A stretch of 64,000 nt of DNA from Burkholderiales bacterium. GTDB lineage: Bacteria; Pseudomonadota; Gammaproteobacteria; Burkholderiales; Burkholderiaceae_C. The DNA lies in NCBI GenBank assembly GCA_017302655.1, contig JAFLDE010000017.1:1-64000 (forward strand). Reading direction: 5' to 3'. Shown piece after piece: positions 15,593 through 24,676 of the stretch; within the stretch, counting starts at the first letter, position 1; the number at the start of each line of letters is the position of its first letter. The position numbers and the translations under genes are program-made. The notes under the pieces are model-generated. The model searched no databases and was not told where the DNA came from. It saw nothing but the letters and a program-made list of their open reading frames with translations.

Positions 15593-17590
15593 ATGCACTA
15601 CTTCGTCACCGGAGCCACGGGTTTCATCGGCCGGCGTTTGGTGCAGCGCCTGCTCGCCCGGCGTGGCAGCCGGGTGTCCTTCCTGATGCGCGAGGCCAGC
15701 CGCGACAAGCTGCCCGAATTGCTGGCCTTCTGGGGAGTGAGCGCGCAGCGTGTGCAGCCGGTTTGGGGCGATCTGCAACAGCCCCGGCTCGGCGTGGCGG
15801 CGCGTGAGCTGCAGGCGCTCAAGGGCCAGGTGGACCATTGCTTCCACCTGGCAGCTGTCTACGACCTGGAGGCCGACGAGGCGCAGCAGCAGCGGCTGAA
15901 CGTGGAGGGAACGCGGCACTTCATCGACTTCGCGCAGGCCATCCAGGCCGGTCATGTGCACCACGTCAGCTCCATCGCCGCTGCGGGTCTGTACGAGGGC
16001 GTGTTCCGCGAGGACATGTTCGACGAGGCCGAGCATCTGGAGCACCCCTACTTCCGCACCAAGCACGACAGCGAGGCCTTGGTGCGCACGCGCTGCCGCC
16101 GGCCCTGGACGATCTACCGGCCAGCCATGGTGGTGGGTGACTCGCGAACCGGCGAGACGGACAAGATCGACGGCCCCTACTACTTCTTCAAGCCCATCCA
16201 ACGCCTGCGCCAGCTGCTGCCGCCCTGGTTCCCGGCGCTCGGCTTGGAAGGAGGGCGCGTGAACATCGTGCCGGTGGACTACGTGGTGGCGGCGCTCGAC
16301 CACATCGCGCATAAGGTGACGAAGCGCGGCGGCTGCTATCACCTGATCGACCCCAAGGGCTACCGTGTGGGCGACGTGCTGGCCATGCTGGCCAAGGCGG
16401 CCCATGCGCCTCGCATCAACCTGTTCGTGAATGCCGCACTGCTGGGCTTCGTGCCGCAGCCGGTGTGGAAGGGCTTGCTGGTGCTGGCGCCGGTGCGGCG
16501 CATCAAGGAGGCGGTGCTGAAGGACCTGGGCCTGCCCGAGGGCGTGCTGCACTTCATCAACTACCCGACGCGCTTCGACGGGCGCGAGGCGGCGGCCATG
16601 CTCAAGGGCAGCGGCATCGAATGCCCGGATTTGAACGACTACGCCTGGCGCCTGTGGGATTACTGGGAACGCCATCTTGACCCGGACCTGCATGTCGACC
16701 GCTCGCTGCGCGGCGCCGTAGCCGGCAAGGTGGTGCTGGTGACGGGCGGCAGCTCGGGCATTGGCCTGGCGGCGGCCAAGCGCTTTGCCGAGGCCGGCGC
16801 CATCACCGTCATCTGCGCGCGCGACGAAGCCAAACTGACCGAGGCGGCGCAGGAGATCCGCGAACACGCGGGCAGCGAGGCGCAGGTGCACGCCAGGAGC
16901 TGCGACATCGCCGACGAAGGCTCCTGCGCATCGCTGGTGGGCTGGCTGCAGAGCGAGCTCGGCGGCGTGGACTTCCTCATCAACAACGCCGGCCGCTCGA
17001 TTCGCCGCGCCATCGAGAACAGCTACGACCGCTTCCACGACTACGAGCGCACCATGCAGCTGAACTACTTCGGCTGCCTGCGTGTCACGCTGGGTCTGCT
17101 GCCGGGCATGGTGGCCAAGCGCCGGGGTCATGTGGTGAACATCAGCTCGATCGGTGTGCTCACCAATGCACCGCGTTTCTCGGCCTACGTGGCGAGCAAG
17201 GCAGCGCTGGACGCCTGGACGCGCTGCGCGGCCAGCGAGTTCGCAGACCTAGGCGTGACCTTCACCACCATCAACATGCCGCTGGTGCGCACGCCGATGA
17301 TCGCGCCGACCCAGATCTACAACAACGTGCCGACCTTGAGTCCCGAGGAAGCGGCGGAGATGGTGGCGCAGGCCTGCATCGGCAAACCGGTGCGCATTGC
17401 CACGCGCCTGGGTAAGACCGGCGAGGTGCTGCACGCCGCCGCGCCGCGCGTGGCGCAGATCGTCATGAACACCGCGTTCCGCATGTTCCCGGACAGCGCG
17501 GCGGCGCAAGGCAGCGAAAAGGGAGGAAAGAAGTCGCTGTCCGTCGAGGCCATTGCCATGCAACAGATGATGCGTGGCATCCACTTCTGA
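15593..17590 (+). CDS. Bifunctional fatty acyl-CoA reductase (Marinobacter Maqu_2220-like), two Rossmann domains
   Basis: The 665-residue protein fuses two NAD(P)-binding domains. The N-terminal extended-SDR domain has TGATGFIG (6-13), HVSSIAAAGLY (124-134) and Y153-x3-K157. The C-terminal classical SDR domain has TGGSSGIG (384-391), NNAG (464-467), NISSIG (516-521) and Y532-x3-K536. From memory, length and sequence closely follow the Marinobacter fatty acyl reductase of 661 residues, which reduces long-chain acyl-CoA through aldehyde to fatty alcohol for wax esters; N-terminal ..YFVTGATGFIGR and C-terminal ..MRGI(H/Y)(F/W) both correspond. ATG 15593 has AGGAGA 6 bases upstream. It diverges from the phasin and converges with ilvA. 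No wax ester synthase is in view. Confidence 0.85.
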   Translation: MHYFVTGATGFIGRRLVQRLLARRGSRVSFLMREASRDKLPELLAFWGVSAQRVQPVWGDLQQPRLGVAARELQALKGQVDHCFHLAAVYDLEADEAQQQRLNVEGTRHFIDFAQAIQAGHVHHVSSIAAAGLYEGVFREDMFDEAEHLEHPYFRTKHDSEALVRTRCRRPWTIYRPAMVVGDSRTGETDKIDGPYYFFKPIQRLRQLLPPWFPALGLEGGRVNIVPVDYVVAALDHIAHKVTKRGGCYHLIDPKGYRVGDVLAMLAKAAHAPRINLFVNAALLGFVPQPVWKGLLVLAPVRRIKEAVLKDLGLPEGVLHFINYPTRFDGREAAAMLKGSGIECPDLNDYAWRLWDYWERHLDPDLHVDRSLRGAVAGKVVLVTGGSSGIGLAAAKRFAEAGAITVICARDEAKLTEAAQEIREHAGSEAQVHARSCDIADEGSCASLVGWLQSELGGVDFLINNAGRSIRRAIENSYDRFHDYERTMQLNYFGCLRVTLGLLPGMVAKRRGHVVNISSIGVLTNAPRFSAYVASKAALDAWTRCAASEFADLGVTFTTINMPLVRTPMIAPTQIYNNVPTLSPEEAAEMVAQACIGKPVRIATRLGKTGEVLHAAAPRVAQIVMNTAFRMFPDSAAAQGSEKGGKKSLSVEAIAMQQMMRGIHF

Positions 17591-17597
17591 ACACGTC

Positions 17598-19148
17598 CTA
17601 CCTCAGGAAGAGTTTGTAGGCCGGGCTATCGGTTTCGTCGGTGTAGGGGTAGCCCAGCGCATCCAGGAAGCGCTTGAACTCGCGCAGCTCTTTGGGGGGC
17701 ACCTGCACGCCGATGAGCACGCGGCCGTAGTCGGCGCCCTGGTTGCGGTAGTGGAACAGGCTGATGTTCCAGTTCGGGTGCATGGCGTCCAGGAAGCGCA
17801 TCAGCGCGCCGGGGCGTTCAGGGAACTGACAGCGGATCAGCCGCTCGTTCACGGCCAGCTCGCTGCGTCCGCCCACCAGGTGGCGCAGGTGCTGCTTGGC
17901 CAACTCGTCGCCGGTCAGGTCGAGCGTGGGGAAGCCGTGCTTCTCGAACTGTGCGGCAAGTTTTCCTGATTCCCCGCTGCGCGCCAGCGCGATGCCCACG
18001 AAGATGTGCGCTTGCGCGCCGTCGGCCAGCCGGTAGTTGAACTCGGTGATGCCCCGCGTGCCCAGCAGCGCGCAGAAGCGCTTGAGGCTGCCGCGCTCTT
18101 CGGGCAGGGTGACGGCATACAGAGCCTCGCGCTGCTCGCCCATCTCGGCGCGCTCGGCCACGAAGCGCAGTCGGTCGAAGTTCATGTTCGCGCCGCAGAG
18201 CACGGCCGCGAAAGTCTTGCCTTTCAGGCCGTGTGCGGCCACCCACTGCTTGATGCCTGCCACGCCCAGCGCACCCGCGGGTTCGACGATGGAACGGGTG
18301 TCCTCGAAGATGTCTTTCACCGCTGCGCAGACGGCATCGGTGTCCACGCGCACCCAGTCGTCCACCAGTTCGCGAGCCACGCGGTAGGTTTCCTCGCCCA
18401 CCAGCTTGACGGCGGTGCCATCGCTGAACAGGCCGACGTCGGGAAGGTTCACGCGACGCCCGGTCTCGACCGACTGCACCATCGCATCCGAGTCCTTCAT
18501 CTGCACGCCGATCACCTGCACCTCCGGGCGGATGGCCTTGATGCAGGCCGCCACGCCGGCGATCAATCCGCCACCGCCGACGGCGACAAACACCGCGTCG
18601 AGCGGTCCGGGGTGCTGGGCCAGCAGCTCCAGCGCTACCGTGCCCTGCCCGGCGATCACGTCCGGATCGTCGAAGGGATGCACGAAGGTCAGGCCCTGTT
18701 CTGCCTGAAGGCGCTGCGCCTCCGAGTAGGCGTCCGAGTAGGACTCACCGTGCAGCAGCACGTCGGCTTCCAGCGCCTTGACGGCGTCGATCTTCAGCTT
18801 GGGTGTGGTCACCGGCATCACCACCACCGCCTTGCAGCCGAGCTTGCGCGCGCCCAGGGCCACGCCCTGCGCGTGGTTGCCGGCGCTGGCGCAGATGACT
18901 CCGCGCGCCAACTCCTCGCGGCTGAGCTGCGCCATCTTGTTGTACGCCCCGCGCAGCTTGAAGCTGAACACCGGCTGCTGGTCTTCGCGCTTGAGCAAGA
19001 CCTTGTTGCCGATTCGCCGCGACAAACGTGGTGCGGCGTCCAGTGCCGTCTGTTGCGCCACCTCGTAGACCCGCGCACGCAGGATGCGCTGGAGGTAGCT
19101 GTCGGCCTCGGGTTTCAGCAATGGACGATCCAGGGACTTGCGGGGCAT
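17598..19148 (-). CDS. ilvA: Threonine ammonia-lyase, biosynthetic (threonine deaminase)
   Basis: The 516-residue enzyme makes 2-oxobutanoate from threonine, the first step to isoleucine, in the cytoplasm. The PLP lysine is K64 in FSFKLRGAYNK; the glycine loop SAGNHAQG and the VGGGGLIAG motif are present. The C-terminal 180 residues form two ACT-like regulatory repeats (LPEERGSLKRFCALLG and FPERPGALMRFLDAM), the arrangement that gives isoleucine feedback inhibition. Full length. Its stop is 7 bases from the convergent fatty acyl reductase stop and its start is 38 bases from the divergent OsmC gene. Confidence 0.95.
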   Translation of the reverse strand: MPRKSLDRPLLKPEADSYLQRILRARVYEVAQQTALDAAPRLSRRIGNKVLLKREDQQPVFSFKLRGAYNKMAQLSREELARGVICASAGNHAQGVALGARKLGCKAVVVMPVTTPKLKIDAVKALEADVLLHGESYSDAYSEAQRLQAEQGLTFVHPFDDPDVIAGQGTVALELLAQHPGPLDAVFVAVGGGGLIAGVAACIKAIRPEVQVIGVQMKDSDAMVQSVETGRRVNLPDVGLFSDGTAVKLVGEETYRVARELVDDWVRVDTDAVCAAVKDIFEDTRSIVEPAGALGVAGIKQWVAAHGLKGKTFAAVLCGANMNFDRLRFVAERAEMGEQREALYAVTLPEERGSLKRFCALLGTRGITEFNYRLADGAQAHIFVGIALARSGESGKLAAQFEKHGFPTLDLTGDELAKQHLRHLVGGRSELAVNERLIRCQFPERPGALMRFLDAMHPNWNISLFHYRNQGADYGRVLIGVQVPPKELREFKRFLDALGYPYTDETDSPAYKLFLR

Positions 19149-19186
19149 GAGTGGGGCTTCCTAGAGGGGCTGGCTACCATCCTGAC

Positions 19187-19609
19187 ATGAACTGCACGAT
19201 TCAATGGGGCGGCCCCGGCTCGATGTCCTTCCACGCCGCCACCGGCAGCGGCCACTGGGTGAACATGGACGGTGCGCCCGAAGGCGGCGGCAGGAACCTG
19301 GCGCCACGGCCGATGGAGATGCTGCTGGTGGGGGCCGGAGGGTGCACCGCCTACGACGTGGTGCTGATCCTGCAACGCGGGCGTCATGCTGTGCAGGGCT
19401 GCACGGTGGACGTGAAGGCCGAACGCGCCGAGGTGGACCCGAAAGTCTTCACCCGCATCCACCTGCATTTCAAGATCACCGGAAAGGCGTTGCCGGCACC
19501 AGCGGTCGAGCGCGCGATCGCGATGAGCCACGAAAAGTACTGCTCGGCCACCATCATGCTGAGCAAGACCGCCGAGGTGACGACCTCCTACGAGGTCATG
19601 GAGGCCTGA
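19187..19609 (+). CDS. OsmC-family protein (YhfA-like)
   Basis: The 140-residue protein has the two conserved OsmC cysteines, C53 in GAGGCTAYDV and C119 in HEKYCSATIML. OsmC/Ohr proteins use such a pair to reduce organic hydroperoxides; the YhfA branch is less well characterised, so peroxidase activity is only likely. The ATG at 19187 opens with the short NCTIQW strand typical of the family. It is divergent from ilvA and its stop directly abuts the convergent coq7 stop. Confidence 0.85.
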   Translation: MNCTIQWGGPGSMSFHAATGSGHWVNMDGAPEGGGRNLAPRPMEMLLVGAGGCTAYDVVLILQRGRHAVQGCTVDVKAERAEVDPKVFTRIHLHFKITGKALPAPAVERAIAMSHEKYCSATIMLSKTAEVTTSYEVMEA

Positions 19610-20257
19610 TCAGATGCGGTGCGCGGTGGTCGTCATGACCTTGGCGGCCCAGCGCATCGCCTGACGGACCGGTTCTGGCAGCGGGCGGGCGCCGGCGGCG
19701 AGCGCCTGCTCGGCGTGCTGGGCCTCATCCTGCTTCATCTGCGCCACGATGGCGCGCGACGCCTGGTCTTCGGCCGGCAGGCGTTCCAGGTGAGACGCCA
19801 GGTGGGCCTCCACCTGGCGCTCGGTTTCCACCACGAAGCCCAGTGACCAGTTGTCACCCGCGAGGCCTGCGGCAAGGCCGAGCCCGAAGGCACCGCCCCA
19901 CCACACTGGGAGCAGCAGGCTGGGGCGGCCGCCGAGTTCTTCAATCCGCTGGCGCGTCCAGGCGAGGTGGTCGGTTTCCTCCTGCGCAGCCTGACGCAAT
20001 TGCTCGGCCAACTCCGGGCGGCGGCTGGTCAGTGCCTGTGCGCTGTAGAGCGCCTGCGCGCAGACCTCGCCCACGTGGTTCACGCGCATCAAGGCAGCCG
20101 ACTCCCGGCGTTGTGCGGCATCCAGTTCGGCAGGCCGGGCATCAGCCGGGGCCGGGCTGCGACGCGCGGCAGCGGGTTTGCTGGCCAGCGTGCGCAAAGC
20201 GCCATCCACCTGCATGAGCAGGCGCTCGCCCAGCGTTTCACCCAGATTCCTCTGCAT
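19610..20257 (-). CDS. coq7: 3-demethoxyubiquinol 3-hydroxylase (Coq7), ubiquinone biosynthesis
   Basis: The 215-residue di-iron oxygenase hydroxylates demethoxyubiquinol late in aerobic ubiquinone synthesis at the inner membrane. Iron-ligand motifs are all present: NHVGE (60-64), EETDH (93-97), ETERQVE (144-150) and DEAQH (177-181). A hydrophobic stretch (about residues 115-137) fits monotopic membrane attachment. The first 45 residues are a Pro/Ala-rich extension common in betaproteobacterial Coq7. It is separated from the divergent porin by 146 bases. Confidence 0.92.
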   Translation of the reverse strand: MQRNLGETLGERLLMQVDGALRTLASKPAAARRSPAPADARPAELDAAQRRESAALMRVNHVGEVCAQALYSAQALTSRRPELAEQLRQAAQEETDHLAWTRQRIEELGGRPSLLLPVWWGGAFGLGLAAGLAGDNWSLGFVVETERQVEAHLASHLERLPAEDQASRAIVAQMKQDEAQHAEQALAAGARPLPEPVRQAMRWAAKVMTTTAHRI

Positions 20258-20403
20258 GACGACAGTGTAGGAAGCCCCCGGCGTTGCTCAATTGCAATGG
20301 GTAAACCCTTGTCATGGGGCTTTCACCAAGTCCTTGGCAACATCCGCCCCGAACCCCGACGCAGTCCGATGGGCGGGCTAGCGTGAATCCCCTGGAGTCC
20401 AAG

Positions 20404-21384
20404 ATGAAGAAATCGATTCTGTCCGCCGCCGTTCTGGCGCTGGCCTGTGGTGGTGCGATGGCGCAGTCCTCGGTGACGGCCTTCGGCATCATCGATCTGG
20501 CCGCTCGCAGCATGAAGGGCGCCGACTCGGTCAAGTACCTGAGCAACGAAGGTCGCTCGACCAGCCGCCTGGGCTTTCGCGGCGTGGAAGACATGGGTGG
20601 CGGCCTGAAGGCGGGCTTCCATATCGAGAGCCAGGTCAACCCGGACGACGGCACGGCAAACAGCCCCAACTTCTGGCAGCGCCGTGCCACGGTCAGCCTG
20701 ATGGGCGGCTTCGGTGAGATCCGTCTGGGCCGCGACAAGTCGCAGACCCGCACTCTGCAAGACCAGTTCGACCCGTTCGGCACCAGTGGCATGCCCGGCC
20801 TGAACCGCCTGATGGCGCTAGACCGCAACCGCCTGGACAACACCATCATCTACTTCCTGCCCAGCATGGGTGGGGTGTACGGCAGCGTGGCAGTGTCGGC
20901 CGGTGAGAACAACAACACCTCCAACACGCAGCGTTCGACCGCCGGCCGCCTGGGCTACAAGATCAAGGCGATGGACGTTTCGGCGGCCTACGGCCAGTTC
21001 GGCAACAGCAACAAGCTGAAGATCACCGCCCTGGGTGGCAACTATGCGTTCGGCGACTTCACGCTGATGGGCCAGTACAGCCAGTACAAGCAGGGTGCGA
21101 CCTCGCTGAAGGTCTCCAACCTCGGCGCCTTCTTGAAGATGGGCTCGGGGCGCCTGATCGCCAGCTTTGGCAACGCCAGCGGCGCCGCCAACCGCGACGC
21201 CAGCCTGATGGCCTTCGGTTACGACCACAGCCTCTCCAAGCGCACCATGGTTTACGGCACCTACGCCCGCATCTCCAACGACGGCACCTCGACCTTCTCG
21301 CTGAACGGCGCGAACGGCCGTGCGCTGCCGGTGGCTGGCGGCAATTCGACCGGCTACGAAGTGGGGGTGCGCCACACGTTCTGA
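20404..21384 (+). CDS. Outer membrane porin, Gram-negative porin family (short)
   Basis: The 326-residue protein has a signal peptide (MKKSILSAAVLALACGGAMA, cleavage after residue 20), then SSVTAFGIIDLAA, the first strand typical of Burkholderiales porins. It contains RLGFRGVEDMGGGLKAGFHIE and ends in aromatic GVRHTF, the outer-membrane assembly signal. It would form a 16-strand trimeric pore for small solutes; substrate preference is unknown. GGAG lies about 8 bases before the ATG. An intrinsic terminator follows, so it is transcribed separately from the second porin. Confidence 0.9.
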   Translation: MKKSILSAAVLALACGGAMAQSSVTAFGIIDLAARSMKGADSVKYLSNEGRSTSRLGFRGVEDMGGGLKAGFHIESQVNPDDGTANSPNFWQRRATVSLMGGFGEIRLGRDKSQTRTLQDQFDPFGTSGMPGLNRLMALDRNRLDNTIIYFLPSMGGVYGSVAVSAGENNNTSNTQRSTAGRLGYKIKAMDVSAAYGQFGNSNKLKITALGGNYAFGDFTLMGQYSQYKQGATSLKVSNLGAFLKMGSGRLIASFGNASGAANRDASLMAFGYDHSLSKRTMVYGTYARISNDGTSTFSLNGANGRALPVAGGNSTGYEVGVRHTF

Positions 21385-21403
21385 GGCTCCAGCCCTCGGA
21401 AGC

Positions 21404-21432
21404 AAAGCCGCCCGCATGGGCGGCTTTTTTTT
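21404..21432 (+). terminator. Rho-independent terminator after the first porin
   Basis: AAAGCCGCCC and GGGCGGCTTT form an 8-10 bp stem with a GCAT loop and are followed by a run of eight T. It starts 20 bases after the porin stop. Confidence 0.92.
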
Positions 21433-21531
21433 GGCCGGCCTGTTGTGGCATGGTGACACTGCCACGAACCCGGCGGTCCACTTTTGCACAATGCGCTCTG
21501 TCTCACGTCCAACCCCCCCGGAGAAGCTTCG

Positions 21532-22638
21532 ATGACTCAAAAACGCGTCTTCGCGCTGGCGGCCCTGAGCTTGGCCTGCAGCGCCAGCATGGCCCAGACC
21601 AGCGTCAGCCTGTATGGCATCGTGGATGCCGCCGTCCGCTTTGAAACCAACTGGGGTGCCAACAAGGACACCCTGAAGACCCTGGCTCCGGGCGGCATGT
21701 CTCAGTCGCGTCTGGGCATCAATGTCAATGAAGACATGGGCGGCGGGTGGAAGGCTGTGGCCAACATGGAGCACCGTCTGTTCTCCGACAACGGCAACGT
21801 CGCTGCCGGTGACTTCTGGCGCCAGGCCTGGGTGGGCCTGATCACCCCGGTCGGCCGCATCACCCTGGGTCGCCAGTACAACGTGATGTTCGACCTGACG
21901 ACGAGCACCTACGCGGCCTACCGCTATTCGCCGTACATCGAGCAGTTCAAACCCGAGCTGGCGATGAACATCGGCAACCGCCAGAGCAACATGGTCAAGT
22001 ACGCCCTCACGCAGGGCGGCCTGACGGCTGAACTGCAGGTCAGCGCGGGCGAAAACGCTGGCGACAAGACCATCGGCGGTATGGCGCGTTACCAGACCGG
22101 CGGCTTGGCCATCGGCGCCAGCTACCTGAACTCCAAGGACGTGGCCGGCAAGCAGGCCAAGGGCCGCGCGATCGGCGGTTCGTACTCGGCCGGCCCGCTG
22201 TACGTCAACCTGTCGTACGCGACCAACGACTTCGACAATGGCTTCTCTGCTGCGTTGGCTGGCGGTTACAGCGTGGCCATGGTCAGTGCCACCACGTCGC
22301 CGGCTGTGCTCATGCAGCCGGTCAATGCTCAGGTGCCCACCTTCCTGATCGCCTCTTTGAAGAGCCGCAAGATGTTCAGCACTGGCATGACGTATTACAT
22401 GACGCCGCAGTTCAACCTTGGTTTCCAGGTCTACAAGGTCAAGCAGTCGAACTACGCCACGCCGGTGCAGACCGACGCGACGCTGTTCTCGGTCGTGGCC
22501 GATTACGCGCTGTCCAAGCGTACCGATGTGTACGCCGGCATGGACCGCGTGAGCTTCGACAGCGCAGGTGTGGTTCGCTACGCCGGCGGCGCGGCCAGTC
22601 GCACCGGCTACCAAACGGGTATCCGTCACCGCTTCTGA
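21532..22638 (+). CDS. Outer membrane porin, Gram-negative porin family (second copy)
   Basis: The 368-residue protein has a signal peptide (cleavage after ..CSASMA, residue 21), a first strand QTSVSLYGIVDAAVRFETNW and a terminal GIRHRF. It is a paralogue of the preceding porin, about 40 residues longer, with different loop regions. The ATG is preceded by GGAGAAG (21520-21526), itself directly preceded by a run of seven C (21513-21519). Placement as a tandem pair with its own terminator suggests separate regulation of two pores. Confidence 0.92.
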   Translation: MTQKRVFALAALSLACSASMAQTSVSLYGIVDAAVRFETNWGANKDTLKTLAPGGMSQSRLGINVNEDMGGGWKAVANMEHRLFSDNGNVAAGDFWRQAWVGLITPVGRITLGRQYNVMFDLTTSTYAAYRYSPYIEQFKPELAMNIGNRQSNMVKYALTQGGLTAELQVSAGENAGDKTIGGMARYQTGGLAIGASYLNSKDVAGKQAKGRAIGGSYSAGPLYVNLSYATNDFDNGFSAALAGGYSVAMVSATTSPAVLMQPVNAQVPTFLIASLKSRKMFSTGMTYYMTPQFNLGFQVYKVKQSNYATPVQTDATLFSVVADYALSKRTDVYAGMDRVSFDSAGVVRYAGGAASRTGYQTGIRHRF

Positions 22639-22655
22639 TCGGCCCTTGCCGAAAG

Positions 22656-22686
22656 AACGGCCGCCTTCGGGCGGCCGTTTTGTTTA
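22656..22686 (+). terminator. Rho-independent terminator after the second porin
   Basis: AACGGCCGCC and GGCGGCCGTT pair around a TTCGG loop and are followed by TTGTTT, 17 bases after the porin stop. Confidence 0.9.
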
Positions 22687-22766
22687 GGGCTTTCCCGGCC
22701 TATGGGGGCGCGGCGCAGTCACGATGATGCGCGGCCTCGGGCCTGCTGCCCGCGTTTGAAGTTCTC

Positions 22767-23747
22767 ATGCTTGTTTTTGTCCTGCGACGGCTGATGCAGG
22801 CGCTGCTGGTGATGCTCACCGTGGCCCTGATCGCCTTCTCCCTGTTCCAGTTCGTGGGTGACCCGGTGAGCAACCTGCTCGGCCAGGAAGCCACTCCCGA
22901 GCAGCGCGATGCGCTACGCAAGGAGCTCGGCCTCGATCAGAGCTTCGTGGTCCAGTTCGGCGCCTTCGTCGGCAATGCCGTGCAGGGCGAGTTCGGTCTC
23001 AGCCTGAAGCAGGGGCGCAAGGTCTCCACGCTGATCGCCGAGGCCTTCCCCGCCACTATGGAGCTGGCGCTGGCTGCCGGATTCATCGCGCTGACTGTCG
23101 GCATTCCACTGGGGGTGTATGCAGCTTTGCGCCGCGGCCGTCCGTTGGCACAGGCGGTCATGGCGCTGTCGCTTCTGGGCGTGTCGCTGCCAACTTTCCT
23201 CATCGGCATCCTGCTCATCATGGTGTTTGCTGTGCAGTTGCAATGGCTGCCGAGCTTCGGGCGGGGGGAGGTGGTGGACCTGGGCGGTTGGACCACCGGC
23301 CTCTTGAAGTGGGAGACCCTGCGCCATCTGATCCTGCCGGCCATTACCCTGAGCCTCTTTCAGCTCACGCTGATCCTGCGCCTGGTACGCGCCGAGATGC
23401 TGGAGGTGCTGCGCACCGACTACATCAAGTTCGCCCGCGCGCGTGGCCTGTCTGAGCGCGTCGTTCACTTCGGGCACGCGCTGCGCAACACCCTGGTGCC
23501 GGTCATCACCATCACCGGCCTTCAACTGGGCTCGCTGATCGCCTTCGCCATCATCACCGAGCAGGTGTTCCAGTGGCCGGGCATGGGTCTGCTCTTCATC
23601 CAGGCCGTGCAGTTCTCGGACATCCCGGTGATGGCCGCTTACCTGTGCCTGATTTCGCTGATCTTCGTGACCATCAATCTGGTCGTTGACCTGCTGTATT
23701 TCGCTGTCGATCCCCGCCTGCGCATCGACAGCAAAGGAGGCCACTGA
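22767..23747 (+). CDS. ABC transporter permease, DppB/OppB type
   Basis: The 326-residue inner-membrane protein has about six transmembrane helices, the first at residues 8-28. The EAA loop region RARGLSERVVHFGHALRNTLVPV contacts the ATPase. It is the first of four overlapping genes forming a peptide/nickel-type importer. The periplasmic LGLDQSFVVQFGAFV segment after the first helix is typical of DppB. Substrate could be di- or oligopeptides, or another small molecule; the sequence does not decide. The gene overlaps the next start (TGATG). Confidence 0.9.
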   Translation: MLVFVLRRLMQALLVMLTVALIAFSLFQFVGDPVSNLLGQEATPEQRDALRKELGLDQSFVVQFGAFVGNAVQGEFGLSLKQGRKVSTLIAEAFPATMELALAAGFIALTVGIPLGVYAALRRGRPLAQAVMALSLLGVSLPTFLIGILLIMVFAVQLQWLPSFGRGEVVDLGGWTTGLLKWETLRHLILPAITLSLFQLTLILRLVRAEMLEVLRTDYIKFARARGLSERVVHFGHALRNTLVPVITITGLQLGSLIAFAIITEQVFQWPGMGLLFIQAVQFSDIPVMAAYLCLISLIFVTINLVVDLLYFAVDPRLRIDSKGGH

Positions 23748-24676
23748 TGCAGGCCGTGATCCAAGCGCCAAGTCGTTGGCAGCGTTTCCTCTCCAGCGAC
23801 CTGCTCTATTCGTTCCGCCGCTCGCCGGTGGCCATGGTGGCCGCGGCCGTGGCGCTGGCCTGCATCGTCTGCGCACTATTTGCCCAGCAGATCGCGCCCC
23901 ACAACCCGCTCGACCTCGCCAGCCTGAACCTGATGGACGCACTGCAGCCGCCGGCCTGGGCCGAAGGAGGCAGCAGCAAGTTTCTGCTCGGTACGGACGG
24001 CCAAGGGCGCGACATCCTGTCGGCGCTGTTCTATGGCGCCCGTATCTCGCTGTTCGTCGGCCTGTCGGCGGTGCTCCTCTCGGTCGCCGTCGGCGTGACC
24101 CTCGGCCTGATGGCGGGCTTCCTCGGCGGCAAGGTGGATGCCTTCATCATGCGCGTCTGCGACGTGATGCTGAGCTTCCCGTCCATCCTGGTGGCTTTGC
24201 TGATCGATGGGGTCGGCAAGGCGGTGTTCAAGGACGCGAGCGAGTCGCTCGCCTTCGGTGTGCTGATCTTCGCCATCGCGCTCACGGGCTGGGTGCAGTA
24301 CGCGCGCACTGTGCGTGGCAGCACCCTGGTGGAGCGCAACAAGGAGTACGTGCAGGCCGCGCGCGTGGTGGGCGTGAACCGCTTCCGGATCATGCGCAAG
24401 CATGTACTGCCCAATGTGCTGGGGCCGGTGTTCGTGCTCGCCACCATCCAGGTGGCGACGGCCATCATCACCGAGGCGACGCTGAGCTTCCTGGGCGTGG
24501 GCGTGCCGCAGACCAGCCCATCGCTGGGCACCCTGATCCGCATCGGCAACGAGTTCCTCTTCAGCGGCGAGTGGTGGATCACCATCTTCCCGGGCTTGAT
24601 GCTGGTGCTGATCGCCCTGTCGGTGAACCTGCTGGGCGACTGGCTGCGCGACGCGCTGAACCCGAGGCTCCAATGA
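23747..24676 (+). CDS. ABC transporter permease, DppC/OppC type
   Basis: The 309-residue partner permease has an N-terminal DppC-like segment (RRSPVAMVAAAVALACIVCALFAQ as first membrane helix), the motif LLGTDGQGRDILSALFYGARISL, five further helices and an EAA loop (VGVNRFRIMRKHVLPNVLGPV). It pairs with the preceding permease to form the membrane channel. Its ATG overlaps the upstream stop and its own stop overlaps the ATPase start (ATGA), indicating tight coupling. Confidence 0.9.
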   Translation: MQAVIQAPSRWQRFLSSDLLYSFRRSPVAMVAAAVALACIVCALFAQQIAPHNPLDLASLNLMDALQPPAWAEGGSSKFLLGTDGQGRDILSALFYGARISLFVGLSAVLLSVAVGVTLGLMAGFLGGKVDAFIMRVCDVMLSFPSILVALLIDGVGKAVFKDASESLAFGVLIFAIALTGWVQYARTVRGSTLVERNKEYVQAARVVGVNRFRIMRKHVLPNVLGPVFVLATIQVATAIITEATLSFLGVGVPQTSPSLGTLIRIGNEFLFSGEWWITIFPGLMLVLIALSVNLLGDWLRDALNPRLQ

